A DNA stretch of 64,000 bases. It comes from Flammeovirga aprica JL-4 (GTDB taxonomy: Bacteria > Bacteroidota > Bacteroidia > Cytophagales > Flammeovirgaceae). The stretch is from contig NZ_JABANE010000044.1 of the NCBI RefSeq assembly GCF_012844305.1, positions 1 through 64,000 of the forward strand, given 5' to 3'. The notes beneath the pieces are model-generated. The model was not told the origin of the DNA and made no database searches. It worked only from the letters and a program-made list of their open reading frames with translations. Below, one piece after another: positions 1 to 9,304 of this stretch. The position numbers and the translations under genes were made by a program. The stretch's first letter is position 1, and every line of letters starts with the position of its first letter.

Positions 1-77
1 TAAACCCTCTTACTAAGTAAACCTCCTTCTTGGAATATTACAAGTAATGATTGATATACAAACCTAAGGTTAAGTCG

Positions 78-96
78 TGGGCTAATGATGAAGTCA
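78..96. repeat. Dispersed repeat, copy A
   Basis: This 19-bp stretch matches 37577-37595 at 16 of 19 positions (core TGGGCT-A/G-ATGATG). The second copy is attached to a perfect 20-bp palindrome. Here the preceding 17 bases are only weakly related and carry instead a short palindrome, AACCTAAGGTT at 61-71. It lies in a gene-free spacer and is probably a degenerate copy of a short dispersed repeat. Confidence 0.35.
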
Positions 97-129
97 TAAA
101 CCTTGGTAATAACTAATATTTACACCCTT

Positions 130-182
130 AATCACCCGCCTTCAAATGAGTAATATCATTTTGAGGTCGGGTGATTTTTTTA
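130..182 (+). terminator. Rho-independent terminator of an upstream gene
   Basis: AATCACCCG at 130-138 pairs with CGGGTGATT at 167-175, and the stem continues inward through CTTCAAATGA/TCATTTTGAG with a small bulge. It is followed directly by a run of T. It would end transcription of a plus-strand gene left of the window and separates that unit from the efflux operon. Confidence 0.75.
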
Positions 183-201
183 ATTCAACCCATTAATTCA
201 A

Positions 202-273
202 CGATTCATCAAAATATCCATTTCGATTCATCTGTAATTTTCCCGATTCATCCTTCAATTTCCCGGCTTCGTC
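202..273 (+). promoter_or_regulatory. Phased direct repeats, putative LytTR-type sites
   Basis: The 9-mer CGATTCATC occurs exactly at 202-210, 224-232 and 244-252. A degenerate version, GGCTTCGTC, is at 265-273. Start-to-start distances are 22, 20 and 21 bp, about two helical turns. The last two copies share a TTTCCC flank. Nine-bp repeats about 21 bp apart are the known layout of LytTR-domain binding sites, and a LytTR regulator is encoded at 7134-7904. That this regulator binds here is inference. Confidence 0.45.
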
Positions 274-352
274 TTCCTTTAATTTATATACAGCGTTAGA
301 ATGAGGAAGTTTGTGTTATCATCAAATCATAACATTAAACTTATTCAACCAG

Positions 353-1459
353 ATGAAAAGCAAATATATATATCTAATTCTGAGTCCTCTGATTATCATT
401 ATCGCTGTTTTTGCAGTGAGTGCATTACCAGAAAAAGAACCTGAAGCACCGCTTGAGGGAAAAAGTGATTTAGCAGTAAAAGTGGAATACGCGAAGTTGG
501 AAACCTTACACAATACAATTGAAGTAACGGGAAAACTGAAAGCGAAAGATAGATATGAAATTTATGCGGAAGTAGAAGGACGTTTGTTGTCTTCCGCTAA
601 AAAATTCAGAGAAGGAAATTATTACAAAAAAGGTCAGGTAATTTTACAGATCGACAAGCAAGAACGCTATATGACATTGCTTGCGGATAAGAGTAATTTT
701 ATGACAGATCTGACAGCAATTTTACCTGATTTAAAAGAAGATTTTTCAGAGAGTTACCCCACTTGGAATCAATACTTAAAGGAGTTTGATATTCATCAAC
801 CTTTAAAAGAGTTACCTACGCCTAAGACAGAAAAAGAAAAATATTTTATCGCCGGAAACGGAATTTACAGCTCTTATTATACCATTAAATCATCTGAAGA
901 AAAATTAAGCAAATATACAATTTACGCTCCCTTCAATGGCGTAATTTCAAAAAGCAATGTGGAAGCTGGAACAGCTGTAAGAGCTGGTGAAGAGCTAGGA
1001 GAAATGGTCAGCTTGTCTTCTTATGAATTGGAAGTAACAGCCCCGCTAAAAGATATTGAGCATTTCAAAAAAGGAAGTAAAGTAAACTTGTATTCCTCTG
1101 AATTAGAAACGGAATGGTCAGGTACTGTCATCCGAATTGGAAGCACTTTAGATGCGAACTCTCAAAGTGTGAAAGTGTATATCCAAACTTCAGGCAAAGA
1201 CCTAAAAGAAGGGATGTTCTTAACTGCAAAAGTAAACAGTACATCGTTTGAAGATGCGATTCAAATTCCTCGAAAATTAATCTTTGATGAAAATCAGGTT
1301 TTCATTGTAGAAAATAACAAACTGAAGATTCAGAAAATTGAAGTGCTGGAGTCTTTCAGATCTGAAGCAATCGTAAAAGGTGTTCCTGCTAACTCGGCAG
1401 TATTGATGACCAACATCAAGAACCCTTATGAAGGAATGAAAGTGCAAGTGATGAAATAA
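353..1459 (+). CDS. RND efflux periplasmic adaptor (HlyD/MFP family)
   Basis: This is the membrane fusion subunit linking an inner-membrane RND pump to an outer-membrane channel. The ATG at 353 is preferred over a TTG at 311 because it puts a hydrophobic signal-anchor (YIYLILSPLIIIIAVFAVSA) right at the N-terminus. After it come a lipoyl/barrel-sandwich half (GRLLSSAKKFREGNYYKKGQVI), a central region shorter than a classical hairpin, and the second half (YAPFNGVISKSNVEAGTAVRAGEELG). A beta-barrel and membrane-proximal region follow. It is about 368 residues, normal for the family. The permease gene begins 12 bp downstream and a TolC gene follows, so the three form one tripartite efflux operon. 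The substrate cannot be told from sequence. Confidence 0.9.
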   Translation: MKSKYIYLILSPLIIIIAVFAVSALPEKEPEAPLEGKSDLAVKVEYAKLETLHNTIEVTGKLKAKDRYEIYAEVEGRLLSSAKKFREGNYYKKGQVILQIDKQERYMTLLADKSNFMTDLTAILPDLKEDFSESYPTWNQYLKEFDIHQPLKELPTPKTEKEKYFIAGNGIYSSYYTIKSSEEKLSKYTIYAPFNGVISKSNVEAGTAVRAGEELGEMVSLSSYELEVTAPLKDIEHFKKGSKVNLYSSELETEWSGTVIRIGSTLDANSQSVKVYIQTSGKDLKEGMFLTAKVNSTSFEDAIQIPRKLIFDENQVFIVENNKLKIQKIEVLESFRSEAIVKGVPANSAVLMTNIKNPYEGMKVQVMK

Positions 1460-1471
1460 GCGGATCGAATC

Positions 1472-4400
1472 ATGAAGAAATTAATATCCTATTTTATAAA
1501 GTTCCCAGTGGCTGTCAATTTAGTAATGGCACTCACATTGGTGATGGGTTTTATAACGGCGAGTAAAATTACAAGTACGTTTATGCCCAATGCTCCTCAG
1601 CGTTTTATTTATGTTGATGTCGTGTATCCTGGTTCATCTGCTGAAGAAGTGGAGGAAGGTGTCATTCTGAAAATTGAAGAAGAATTGAAAGGGCTAGAAG
1701 GACTAGATCAAATCACTTCTTATGCTCAAGAAAACGTAGGTAAAATCACGTTGGAAATGTTCAAAGGTACTGATATGGATGAAGCTTTGACGCGTGTAAA
1801 AAACGTGGTGGAAGGTATTTCATCTTTCCCTTTGGATGTTGAATCAGTTGTTTCTAAGAAACATGAAGATGCCAACTTCAGTTTTATGTTTGGTATTACA
1901 GGTGATGGTGTTTCATTAAAATCGCTCAAAGAGACTGCTAGAAAAGTTGAGAAAGATTTACTGGCGAAAAAGGGAATTTCTAAGATTGAAATCTCTGGTT
2001 ATCCGAATGAAGAAATTGCTATTCTGCTTCAAGAAGACGCTTTGGAAAGTTATAATATGACTTTTGAAGAAGTGGCTATGGCAGTGCAAAGTGCCAACCT
2101 AGAAATGACAGGTGGTAGTATCAAAGATGGTGAAGAAGAGTTTTTTATCAGAGCAAAAAATAAAGGCTATTCTTCTAAAGAAATGGACCACATTATCATC
2201 CGTCAGACAGACATTGGAGGTGTGATTCGTTTGAAAGATGTAGCCAAAGTAGTGGACCAATGGGAAGACGCTCCTGCAAGAGCCACTTTGAATGGAAAAA
2301 GAGCTGTAACGGTGACCATCAATAATACTTTCAGTGAAGATATTTTAGCAACAGCAGATATTTTATATGAATATATTGATGAATTCAATGCTGAGAATGA
2401 TGTATTGCACATTGATGTAATTCGTGATCAATCGGATTTATTAGGACAACGTTTAGACCTGCTGATTGACAATGGTATTCTAGGAATCATCTTGGTATTG
2501 ATTGTTTTATCACTTTTCCTTAACCCTAGAATTGCTTTTTGGGTAGCGATTGGTATACCCTTTTCTATATTCGGAATGTTTATACTGATCTCATTTACAA
2601 GTGTGACGATCAATATGATTTCACTTTTTGCCTTGATCGTTGTTCTCGGGATTTTGGTGGATGACGCCATTGTAGTAGCAGAGAACATCTATCAACATTA
2701 TGAAAAAGGCAAGCCTGCCATTCAAGCGGCAATTGATGGAACAATGGAAGTACTTCCAGCTGTAATTTCAGCGGTATTGACCACGATCGTTGCTTTCTCT
2801 ACTTTCCTTTTCATTGATGGAACAATGGGTGACTTCTTCAAAGATATGTCATGGATTGTAGGACTGATCTTGTTTGTTTCTTTGATCGAAGGTTTAATTA
2901 TCCTTCCAGCACACCTGGCATTTTCAAAAGCCTTTAAAGCGAATGGAAAAGCAGAAGCTAATATTATCACCAAAACAGTAGACAAATACCTATTCAAATT
3001 CAGAGACAATGTGTATTTGCCGGTATTGGAATTCACATTGAAGAACAAAGCCATCACATTCAGTATTACAATGGCACTGTTTATTTTCTCAGTAGGTATG
3101 ATGGCAAAGAAAGTAGTTCCAGCAACATTTTTCCCGAGTATTGAAGGAGATGATGTGACGATTACATTAGTGATGCCCAACGGTACGCAACAAGAAGTAA
3201 CAGAAAAAGGGGTACAGCAGATTGAAAGAGCCATTGAAGTTGTCAATAAAGAACTACAACCTGATCAAAAAGACCAGCAGGATATCATCAAAAAAGTGAA
3301 TATGGTGTATATGGGTTCGGGCCACCAAGTTCAATTCAACCTTACCCTTTTAGGTGCAGAAGAACGTTCTGGATCAACTGCCGATGTCAGTAATTTACTA
3401 TCAGAAGCCATCGGTAAAATTCCAGGAGCCGAGTCGATCAGTTTTGCTTCTTTCTCTCCTTTTGGAGACCCTGTAGTAGTTTCATTAAGAGGAGATGATT
3501 TAGAAGAATTAGAGATAGTAAAGAAAGAGTTGAAACTCCGTATGGAGAAAATGCCTGAGCTGAGAAATGTCAAAGACAACAATCCTATAGGTAACAGAGA
3601 AATCCACATTTCTTTAAAAGATAAAGCCTACCTACTTGGACTTACTGAACAACAGGTGATTTCTCAAATTCGTCAAGGTTTCTTCGGTTACGAAATCCAA
3701 AGAATCCAAAGAGGACAGGACGAAGTAAAAGTTTGGGTGCGTTATGATATGGACAACAGAAGCAGTTTTGGTGATCTGGAGAAAATGAAAATCAGAATGG
3801 GCAATGGTGTTGCGTATCCTTTCTCAGAAGTGGCCAATTTCACTATTGAAGACGGTTATTCATCGATCAACCATATTGATTTCAATAGAGAAATGAAGTT
3901 GACGGCTCAATTGAAAAATCCTGATGATGCTCTTCCAGATATTTTAAATAAAATCAAGACAGAGTTATTACCTGACCTATTAAAAGAGCATCAAACAGTA
4001 GAAGCGGATTTTGATGGTCAGAAAAGAGAACAGGAGAAGGTAGGTAACTCAGCGGCGAAAGTAATTCCGATTGTATTTATCCTTATGTTCACGATCGTGG
4101 TCTTTACGCTAAGATCATTCAGTCAGTCGTTTATCGTTTTCGCACTTGTTCCATTAAGTTTTATATGGGTTGTCATGGCACATTACCTTCACGGTTTTGC
4201 CATTAGTATGATGTCTTTTATGGGAATCATAGCCTTGCTGGGTGTGATGGTCAATGATGCTTTGGTTCTGATCAACGCATTCAACCTTAACCTAAAAGCT
4301 AATATGAAATTTGATGAGGCCTTAATCGAGGCATGTGTATCTCGTTTCCGTCCAATTTTATTGACTACTGTAACCACTGTTGCAGGTATGGGACCAATGG

Positions 4401-4630
4401 TGTTCGAAACAAGTTTACAAGCACAGTTCCTTATTCCAATGGTGATTACGATCTCTTACGGAATTGCAGGCGCAACTCTAATTACCCTTATCGTTCTTCC
4501 AGTTTGTATCAAGATGTTCAATCAAATCAAGGTGAAAATCAAGAAGATCAAAACAGGAGAAGAAGTAAATCAAGAAGCTGTTGAATCAGCAATCAAAGAA
4601 TTAGCATACGACTATGAAGAAGTCTATTAA
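1472..4630 (+). CDS. RND efflux permease (AcrB/HAE1-like)
   Basis: This is the 1,052-residue proton-driven inner-membrane pump of the tripartite system. A first transmembrane helix lies near the N-terminus (FPVAVNLVMALTLVMGFITA), followed by a large periplasmic porter loop. Helices TM2-6 cover about residues 330-490, and a second loop and helix cluster (about 870-1020) mirror the first half. The proton-relay motif is visible in VVLGILVDDAIVVAENIY, with the paired aspartates typical of TM4. The length fits HAE1-type pumps. The metal-pumping CusA signature was not looked for residue by residue, so drug, bile-acid or lipid-like substrates all remain possible. Its 3' end overlaps the TolC gene by 17 bp, which indicates translational coupling. 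Confidence 0.93.
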   Translation: MKKLISYFIKFPVAVNLVMALTLVMGFITASKITSTFMPNAPQRFIYVDVVYPGSSAEEVEEGVILKIEEELKGLEGLDQITSYAQENVGKITLEMFKGTDMDEALTRVKNVVEGISSFPLDVESVVSKKHEDANFSFMFGITGDGVSLKSLKETARKVEKDLLAKKGISKIEISGYPNEEIAILLQEDALESYNMTFEEVAMAVQSANLEMTGGSIKDGEEEFFIRAKNKGYSSKEMDHIIIRQTDIGGVIRLKDVAKVVDQWEDAPARATLNGKRAVTVTINNTFSEDILATADILYEYIDEFNAENDVLHIDVIRDQSDLLGQRLDLLIDNGILGIILVLIVLSLFLNPRIAFWVAIGIPFSIFGMFILISFTSVTINMISLFALIVVLGILVDDAIVVAENIYQHYEKGKPAIQAAIDGTMEVLPAVISAVLTTIVAFSTFLFIDGTMGDFFKDMSWIVGLILFVSLIEGLIILPAHLAFSKAFKANGKAEANIITKTVDKYLFKFRDNVYLPVLEFTLKNKAITFSITMALFIFSVGMMAKKVVPATFFPSIEGDDVTITLVMPNGTQQEVTEKGVQQIERAIEVVNKELQPDQKDQQDIIKKVNMVYMGSGHQVQFNLTLLGAEERSGSTADVSNLLSEAIGKIPGAESISFASFSPFGDPVVVSLRGDDLEELEIVKKELKLRMEKMPELRNVKDNNPIGNREIHISLKDKAYLLGLTEQQVISQIRQGFFGYEIQRIQRGQDEVKVWVRYDMDNRSSFGDLEKMKIRMGNGVAYPFSEVANFTIEDGYSSINHIDFNREMKLTAQLKNPDDALPDILNKIKTELLPDLLKEHQTVEADFDGQKREQEKVGNSAAKVIPIVFILMFTIVVFTLRSFSQSFIVFALVPLSFIWVVMAHYLHGFAISMMSFMGIIALLGVMVNDALVLINAFNLNLKANMKFDEALIEACVSRFRPILLTTVTTVAGMGPMVFETSLQAQFLIPMVITISYGIAGATLITLIVLPVCIKMFNQIKVKIKKIKTGEEVNQEAVESAIKELAYDYEEVY

Positions 4631-5960
4631 TATCATCTATACCTTCTGTTTCTTACTGTTGGCAGGAAACAGCTTTGCTCAAGAGAAAATGAGCATTAAT
4701 GAGGCAATTCAATTGGCATTGACCAACAACCACAATCTAAAAGCGGTGTCCGTCAATAAAGAGCAAGCCAGCAATAATGCCACTGCAGGTATGGCAGGGA
4801 TGTTACCTTCCATTACTGCAAATGGTACTGCAGATTATAGTAATAACGATACGGAGATGGAGTTTATGAGCACAGGAGCTCCATCAGAAGGAGGCGATAA
4901 CAGAATGCAGTTGGATAATGCGGCCTCTACCACTTTTGATGCGAACATCAGAATGGATTATGTATTGTTTAATGGCAATGGCAATCGTTTTACATTAAAT
5001 CAGCTTCGTGAAAGTGCGACTTTGGAAGACATCCGTTTCAAACAGGAAGTAGAGAATACTGTTCTTCAAGTGGTAGAAGCATTTTATGATATATCGCGTG
5101 AGCAAGAAAACCTCAATATTTCCAAAGCAACAATTGTCACCTCGAATAAAAGATTAGAAAGGTTAAAGAACCGCTATCTTTTGGGACAGTCGACAAAGTT
5201 GGAAGTTTTAAATGCCGAAGTAGATTTGAATAGTGATAGTACGGCTTACCTTCAAACAGAACAGGCTTATTTTACAGCTATTAGAAAACTGAATGTGGTA
5301 TTGGGAGGAGAAGTAAATGCGACTTACGAAGTGGATGCTGATTTTGAATTTATAAATGGTTTGACTGCTGATAAAGTATTGGAACAGGCAATGACTGAAA
5401 ACCTTTCGCTTTTAGCACAGCACAAGCAGGAAGAAATTACAGAATTAGATTTGAAAATTGCGAAAGCAGGAAAATCACCGACACTTTCTACTTATGCTCA
5501 ATATGGTTACAACAGAATGAATAATGATGCAGGGCAGGTACTTTACAGTGAAAACTTAGGGATGTCAGCCGGAGTGACCATGTCATTTAATGTATTCAAC
5601 GGACATCAGCAAAAGAAAAAGGAACAAAATGCTAAGCTAAGCGTAATGGCACAACAGCAAAACACAATGCAGTTGACCAAAGAATTACAAAGAGATGTGA
5701 TGAACGCTTGGTCAGATTACGATTACAAACAACGTATCGCCAATATGGAAGTCAAAAGCATGGAACAAGCCGAATTGAACTTCAGACAGACGAAAGAACA
5801 ATACGAATTGGGACAGGTGACAAGCATTGATTTCCGTACAGCTCAGACCAATCTTCAAACTGCAAAAAATAGATTAAACGATGCGTTGTACAACGCTAAA
5901 GTAGCTGAATATTCCATTCTGCAATTATCTGGAGACCTACTAGATCAAATTAATGAGTAA
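4614..5960 (+). CDS. TolC-family outer membrane efflux protein
   Basis: This is the 448-residue outer-membrane exit duct. The N-terminus is a signal peptide (MKKSINIIYTFCFLLLAGNSFAQ), then MSINEAIQLALTNNHNLKAV, the typical start of an OEP repeat. Long alpha-helical hairpins follow, with the recurring LGQSTKLEVLNAEVDL and LGQVTSIDFRTAQTNL motifs at equivalent places in the two OEP halves. Its start lies inside the permease gene. A strong terminator begins 30 bp after the stop, so it closes the operon. Confidence 0.93.
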   Translation: MKKSINIIYTFCFLLLAGNSFAQEKMSINEAIQLALTNNHNLKAVSVNKEQASNNATAGMAGMLPSITANGTADYSNNDTEMEFMSTGAPSEGGDNRMQLDNAASTTFDANIRMDYVLFNGNGNRFTLNQLRESATLEDIRFKQEVENTVLQVVEAFYDISREQENLNISKATIVTSNKRLERLKNRYLLGQSTKLEVLNAEVDLNSDSTAYLQTEQAYFTAIRKLNVVLGGEVNATYEVDADFEFINGLTADKVLEQAMTENLSLLAQHKQEEITELDLKIAKAGKSPTLSTYAQYGYNRMNNDAGQVLYSENLGMSAGVTMSFNVFNGHQQKKKEQNAKLSVMAQQQNTMQLTKELQRDVMNAWSDYDYKQRIANMEVKSMEQAELNFRQTKEQYELGQVTSIDFRTAQTNLQTAKNRLNDALYNAKVAEYSILQLSGDLLDQINE

Positions 5961-5989
5961 TAGTAATAGAGTGTAAAACCCGTTATCCA

Positions 5990-6019
5990 GCACTCAGGTC
6001 TTCGGGCTTGGGTGCTTTT
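5990..6019 (+). terminator. Terminator of the efflux operon
   Basis: An 11-bp stem, GCACTCAGGTC with GGCTTGGGTGC (G-T pairs included), closes on a TTCG tetraloop framed by C and G and is followed by TTTTA. It separates the efflux operon from the kinase/regulator pair. Confidence 0.85.
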
Positions 6020-6077
6020 ATTAATTAAGGGGAATTATTCAAATGAGCATTAAACTTTAACTGATTATATTAGAGAC

Positions 6078-7130
6078 ATGAAAAAGAAAAGGAATTTACT
6101 CTGGCTGTTTTTTATACCGCTCACTATGTTTTGTATCATCCTAATACCGATGACTACATTGACATTGAGTGGATATATTTCAGAAAATAAGGTTTCCCAT
6201 TTCCTTTCAGAAATGCTACCATTGATTCTGCTTACTTCCTCTACAGCAGTATTTGGATACTATTTCGCTGTAGTGAAATTGAATAAAATCCTTCCTTGGA
6301 AGAAGCACATGTTTTTAAGAGGTTTGGTAGACTTTGCCATGGTACTAGCTGTAACAAGTATCCTAATGAGCTTTATGCATAGTATGTATGATTCTGGGAA
6401 TTTATTTAGTAGAATGATGGCTTTCAAAGAACAGAATTTACCCATTGAAGGCATGTTTGCATTGCCTTTGGTCGAGAACATTTTATTTATTGTTGCTATA
6501 GAAACAATTGAGTTAGTCAGTGAAAAAAATGAATTGGAATTGAACCTTGAAAGAGTAGAGAAAACCCAATTACAGACAAAATATTCTGCCTTAAAAAATC
6601 AATTAGACAATCATTTTCTTTTTAATAACCTCAGCGTACTTTCCTCCTTAATCTATGAGGACATCGAAAAGTCAGATCAATTCATTCAGGAGTTTGCCAA
6701 AGTATACAGGTATGTATTGACCATCAGCGAAGAAATGTTGGTGCCAGTAGAACAGGAATTGGAATTTATAGATGCTTATTTATTCCTTTTAAAGATCCGT
6801 TTTGAAGAAGGTTTTCAAGTCAAAAATGATTTGGACGAATCCTTATTTGCTCAGTCTATTCCACCATTATCATTACAGGTATTAATCGAAAATGCAATCA
6901 AACATAATCGAATCTCTAAAAAATCACCTCTTCAGATTCATATCTATGAAGAGAATAACAATATAGTGGTAGCCAATAATTATCAACCAAGAGATACTCC
7001 AGAAACGGCTTCCACACACACAGGACTCAAAAATTTAGAAGAGAAGTATAAATTAATTTCAGACAAAATCCCACTTTTTGGTATTCAAGGGGATCAATAT
7101 ATAGCAGAATTACCATTGATAAATCAATAA
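6078..7130 (+). CDS. LytS/YpdA-type sensor histidine kinase
   Basis: This is a 350-residue membrane kinase of the His_kinase (PF06580) class. The first 145 residues hold about four transmembrane helices with very short loops. A coiled coil then leads to the phospho-acceptor region LKNQLDNHFLFNNLSVLSSLIYED, where His of NHFLFNN is the expected phosphorylation site. The ATPase part shows VLIENAIKHNRIS (N-box) and THTGLKNLEEKYKLI. There is no extracellular sensor domain, so the helices probably sense membrane state or a lipophilic ligand. The LytTR regulator starts 3 bp downstream, making a cognate two-component system. Adjacency to the efflux operon suggests envelope-stress control, which is inference. 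Confidence 0.9.
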   Translation: MKKKRNLLWLFFIPLTMFCIILIPMTTLTLSGYISENKVSHFLSEMLPLILLTSSTAVFGYYFAVVKLNKILPWKKHMFLRGLVDFAMVLAVTSILMSFMHSMYDSGNLFSRMMAFKEQNLPIEGMFALPLVENILFIVAIETIELVSEKNELELNLERVEKTQLQTKYSALKNQLDNHFLFNNLSVLSSLIYEDIEKSDQFIQEFAKVYRYVLTISEEMLVPVEQELEFIDAYLFLLKIRFEEGFQVKNDLDESLFAQSIPPLSLQVLIENAIKHNRISKKSPLQIHIYEENNNIVVANNYQPRDTPETASTHTGLKNLEEKYKLISDKIPLFGIQGDQYIAELPLINQ

Positions 7131-7133
7131 GCG

Positions 7134-7904
7134 ATGTATAAAGTACTGATTGTAGAAGACGAAGCACCAAGTGCAAGAAAACTTAAAATGCTATTAGGAA
7201 AACTTGAAGACGATTTTGATGTGATAGCATCTTTAGAATCCATAGAGGAGTGTGTAGAGTTTTTTGAAACTGGAGAAAAAGTAGACCTTATCTTTATGGA
7301 TATTCATCTTTCAGATGGTAATAGCTTCGAGATTTTTGAGCAATTAGAAGTGGAAACTCCTATTATTTTCACAACTGCTTTTGATCAGTACGCCATCAAA
7401 GCCTTCAAGCAAAATAGCGTGGATTACCTTCTCAAACCCATCAGTCTTGCCGATCTAGAAACAAGTGTAGACAAGTTCAAAAAGCGATTTATCACAGACA
7501 ATTCTCCAAGTAAAATTGATTACGACTTATTGGGGCAAGTCGTCGCACAGCAAATGAATCATGACTACAAAGAACGTTTTATGGTCAGTTTTCGTGATGA
7601 ACTCAGAACCGTTAAGGTAGAAGATATCGCATTTGTATTCGCAGAAAGTAAAGCGGTTTTTATTCAAGTCACAGACGGAAAAGTGTATGATGTCAATTAC
7701 ACGATGGATCAAATTGAAAAGAAACTCGATCCTAAAAACTTCTTCAGAGTCAACCGAAAATACATCGTTCAGATTAATGCAATTGACAGCGTGTCTTGGT
7801 ATTCAAAAACAAAACTGAAGATTTTTACTAAACCAGAGACGCCTTCGGAATTGTTTGTCCCTGCAGATAAGATGGGGAAGTTTAAGGAGTGGTTGAATAG
7901 GTGA
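7134..7904 (+). CDS. LytTR-family response regulator
   Basis: The protein has 256 residues. The receiver domain is at about 1-120 with the acidic pair (VEDEAP), phospho-acceptor Asp in LIFMDIHLSDG and the conserved Lys in VDYLLKPIS. A LytTR DNA-binding domain spans about 150-255 (FRDELRTVKVEDIAFVFAES ... FFRVNRKYIVQINAI). Such regulators bind pairs of 9-bp direct repeats about 21 bp apart, the spacing seen at 202-273 upstream of the efflux genes. It is translated together with the kinase gene. Confidence 0.93.
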   Translation: MYKVLIVEDEAPSARKLKMLLGKLEDDFDVIASLESIEECVEFFETGEKVDLIFMDIHLSDGNSFEIFEQLEVETPIIFTTAFDQYAIKAFKQNSVDYLLKPISLADLETSVDKFKKRFITDNSPSKIDYDLLGQVVAQQMNHDYKERFMVSFRDELRTVKVEDIAFVFAESKAVFIQVTDGKVYDVNYTMDQIEKKLDPKNFFRVNRKYIVQINAIDSVSWYSKTKLKIFTKPETPSELFVPADKMGKFKEWLNR

Positions 7905-7973
7905 TTTTATTTTTTACTTTTAATAATACCGTCCTAGATTAGAAAAAGTTACGTTAAGATAAATTGTTATATT

Positions 7974-8118
7974 TACTCTACTTAGTAGAGTAACTTAAAG
8001 GTTTGTATCGTCCCTAAAAAGAGTTCTTATTAGCTGAAAAATGGCAAGTTGTATTTACTAATTATTACAGGAGTACCTAGTTGTAAGTGCTAATTATAAT
8101 ATTTGATAGGGACGGTTA
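7974..8118. repeat. Layered repeats upstream of the YhcG gene
   Basis: Three structures are stacked in the 238-bp spacer. A perfect palindrome TACTCTAC-TTA-GTAGAGTA is at 7974-7992. An inverted repeat has arms TATCGTCCCTA (8006-8016) and TAGGGACGGTTA (8107-8118). Inside that, the direct repeat AGTTGTA-N4-CTAATTAT occurs at 8047-8065 and 8079-8097, a 32-bp period. They may be operators or remains of a small mobile element. No transposase is present. Confidence 0.5.
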
Positions 8119-8142
8119 CTAGGAGATAATCATATTATTATA

Positions 8143-9168
8143 ATGGATAAAGAAATCTTTTTAGAACAGTCATATCGTAATTTTTTTAAAGAGGTAAAGA
8201 AAAAAATATACCACTCACAACATAATGCCTTAAAGGCTGTAAATAAAGAGTTGATTCAACTTTATTGGGAGATTGGAAAGTCTATTATTGATAAACAAAA
8301 AGAATATGGATGGGGGAAATCAGTAATTCAAAATTTATCACATGATCTTCAAAAAGAGTTTCCAGGGTTGAAAGGGTTTTCTTCTCAGAACTTATGGTAT
8401 ATGCGTCATTTTTATCTTGAATACAAGGATAATAAAAAACTCCAACCATTGGTTGGAGAAATTAGTTGGAGTAAACATATAGTTATTTTTAGTAAATGTA
8501 AAGATGATCAAGAAAGAGAGTTTTATATTAAAATGACGAATAAATATGGATGGACAAAAAATATTTTAATCAATCAAATTGAAGGTAATGCGTTTAAAAA
8601 CTTTCTGACTGATCAGACAAATTTCGATAAAACTCTAGAAGAAAAATATAAGCACCAAGCAAAATTAGCAGTAAAGGATAAATATACTTTTGACTTTTTA
8701 GAAATTAGTGAAGATTATTCTGAACGTGAACTAGAATTGGGGTTGATTCGAAATGTTCGAAAGTTCTTAATGGAAATGGGTGGAGATTTCGCTTTTATGG
8801 GAAATCAATATCGTTTACAAGTAGGGGAAGAGGAGTTTTTTATAGATATGCTTCTCTATCATAGAAGGTTAAAATCATTGATAGCCATTGAATTAAAAAC
8901 AGGAAAGTTTAAACCTGAGTATGCAGGAAAAATGCAATTTTATCTTACGGCATTGAATGAAACTGTCAAAGTAGAAGATGAAAACCCTTCGATAGGGATA
9001 ATTATATGTAAATCAAAAGACAGAACGACAGTAGAATTTGCTTTAAAAGATATGAATAGTCCAATGGGTATCGCTACATACCATTTACAGGAGAATCTAC
9101 CTAAAGAAATGGAAGGTTTATTACCTAGCTCTGAAGAAATAGCAAAGAGACTAGAATTATTTTTATAA
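8143..9168 (+). CDS. YhcG/DUF1016 PDDEXK nuclease-domain protein
   Basis: The protein has 341 residues with the two-part layout of the DUF1016 family. The N-terminal helical domain (about 1-150) contains LYWEIGKSIIDKQKEYGWGKSVIQNL and FSSQNLWYMRHFYLEY. A C-terminal PD-(D/E)xK nuclease fold (about 195-330) has FIDMLLYHRRLKSLIAIELKTGKF, where the Asp and the E-L-K supply the catalytic signature. Homologues often travel with restriction-modification or other defence genes, but none lies next to it here, so it is an orphan. The upstream repeats and strain-variable nature of the family suggest horizontal acquisition. Its cellular role is not established. Confidence 0.85.
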   Translation: MDKEIFLEQSYRNFFKEVKKKIYHSQHNALKAVNKELIQLYWEIGKSIIDKQKEYGWGKSVIQNLSHDLQKEFPGLKGFSSQNLWYMRHFYLEYKDNKKLQPLVGEISWSKHIVIFSKCKDDQEREFYIKMTNKYGWTKNILINQIEGNAFKNFLTDQTNFDKTLEEKYKHQAKLAVKDKYTFDFLEISEDYSERELELGLIRNVRKFLMEMGGDFAFMGNQYRLQVGEEEFFIDMLLYHRRLKSLIAIELKTGKFKPEYAGKMQFYLTALNETVKVEDENPSIGIIICKSKDRTTVEFALKDMNSPMGIATYHLQENLPKEMEGLLPSSEEIAKRLELFL

Positions 9169-9304
9169 GATGTCTATCACCAGTTTATAATTGAACTATA
9201 GAAATACTTCCAATTCAATTATTCTTTCTTAATTCACACACCTAAACCCAACACCAATCCATAATATTTGGTATTTTAGCTGTCTAAATACCAAAACATC
9301 AACA

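Noticed and set aside
311-352. TTG start giving 14 extra residues to the efflux adaptor
   Set aside because: The extension is polar and would displace the signal-anchor; the ATG at 353 fits better.
2722-3246. Minus-strand ORF of 174 residues within the RND permease gene
   Set aside because: It lies entirely antisense to a well-supported pump gene and has no recognisable domain.
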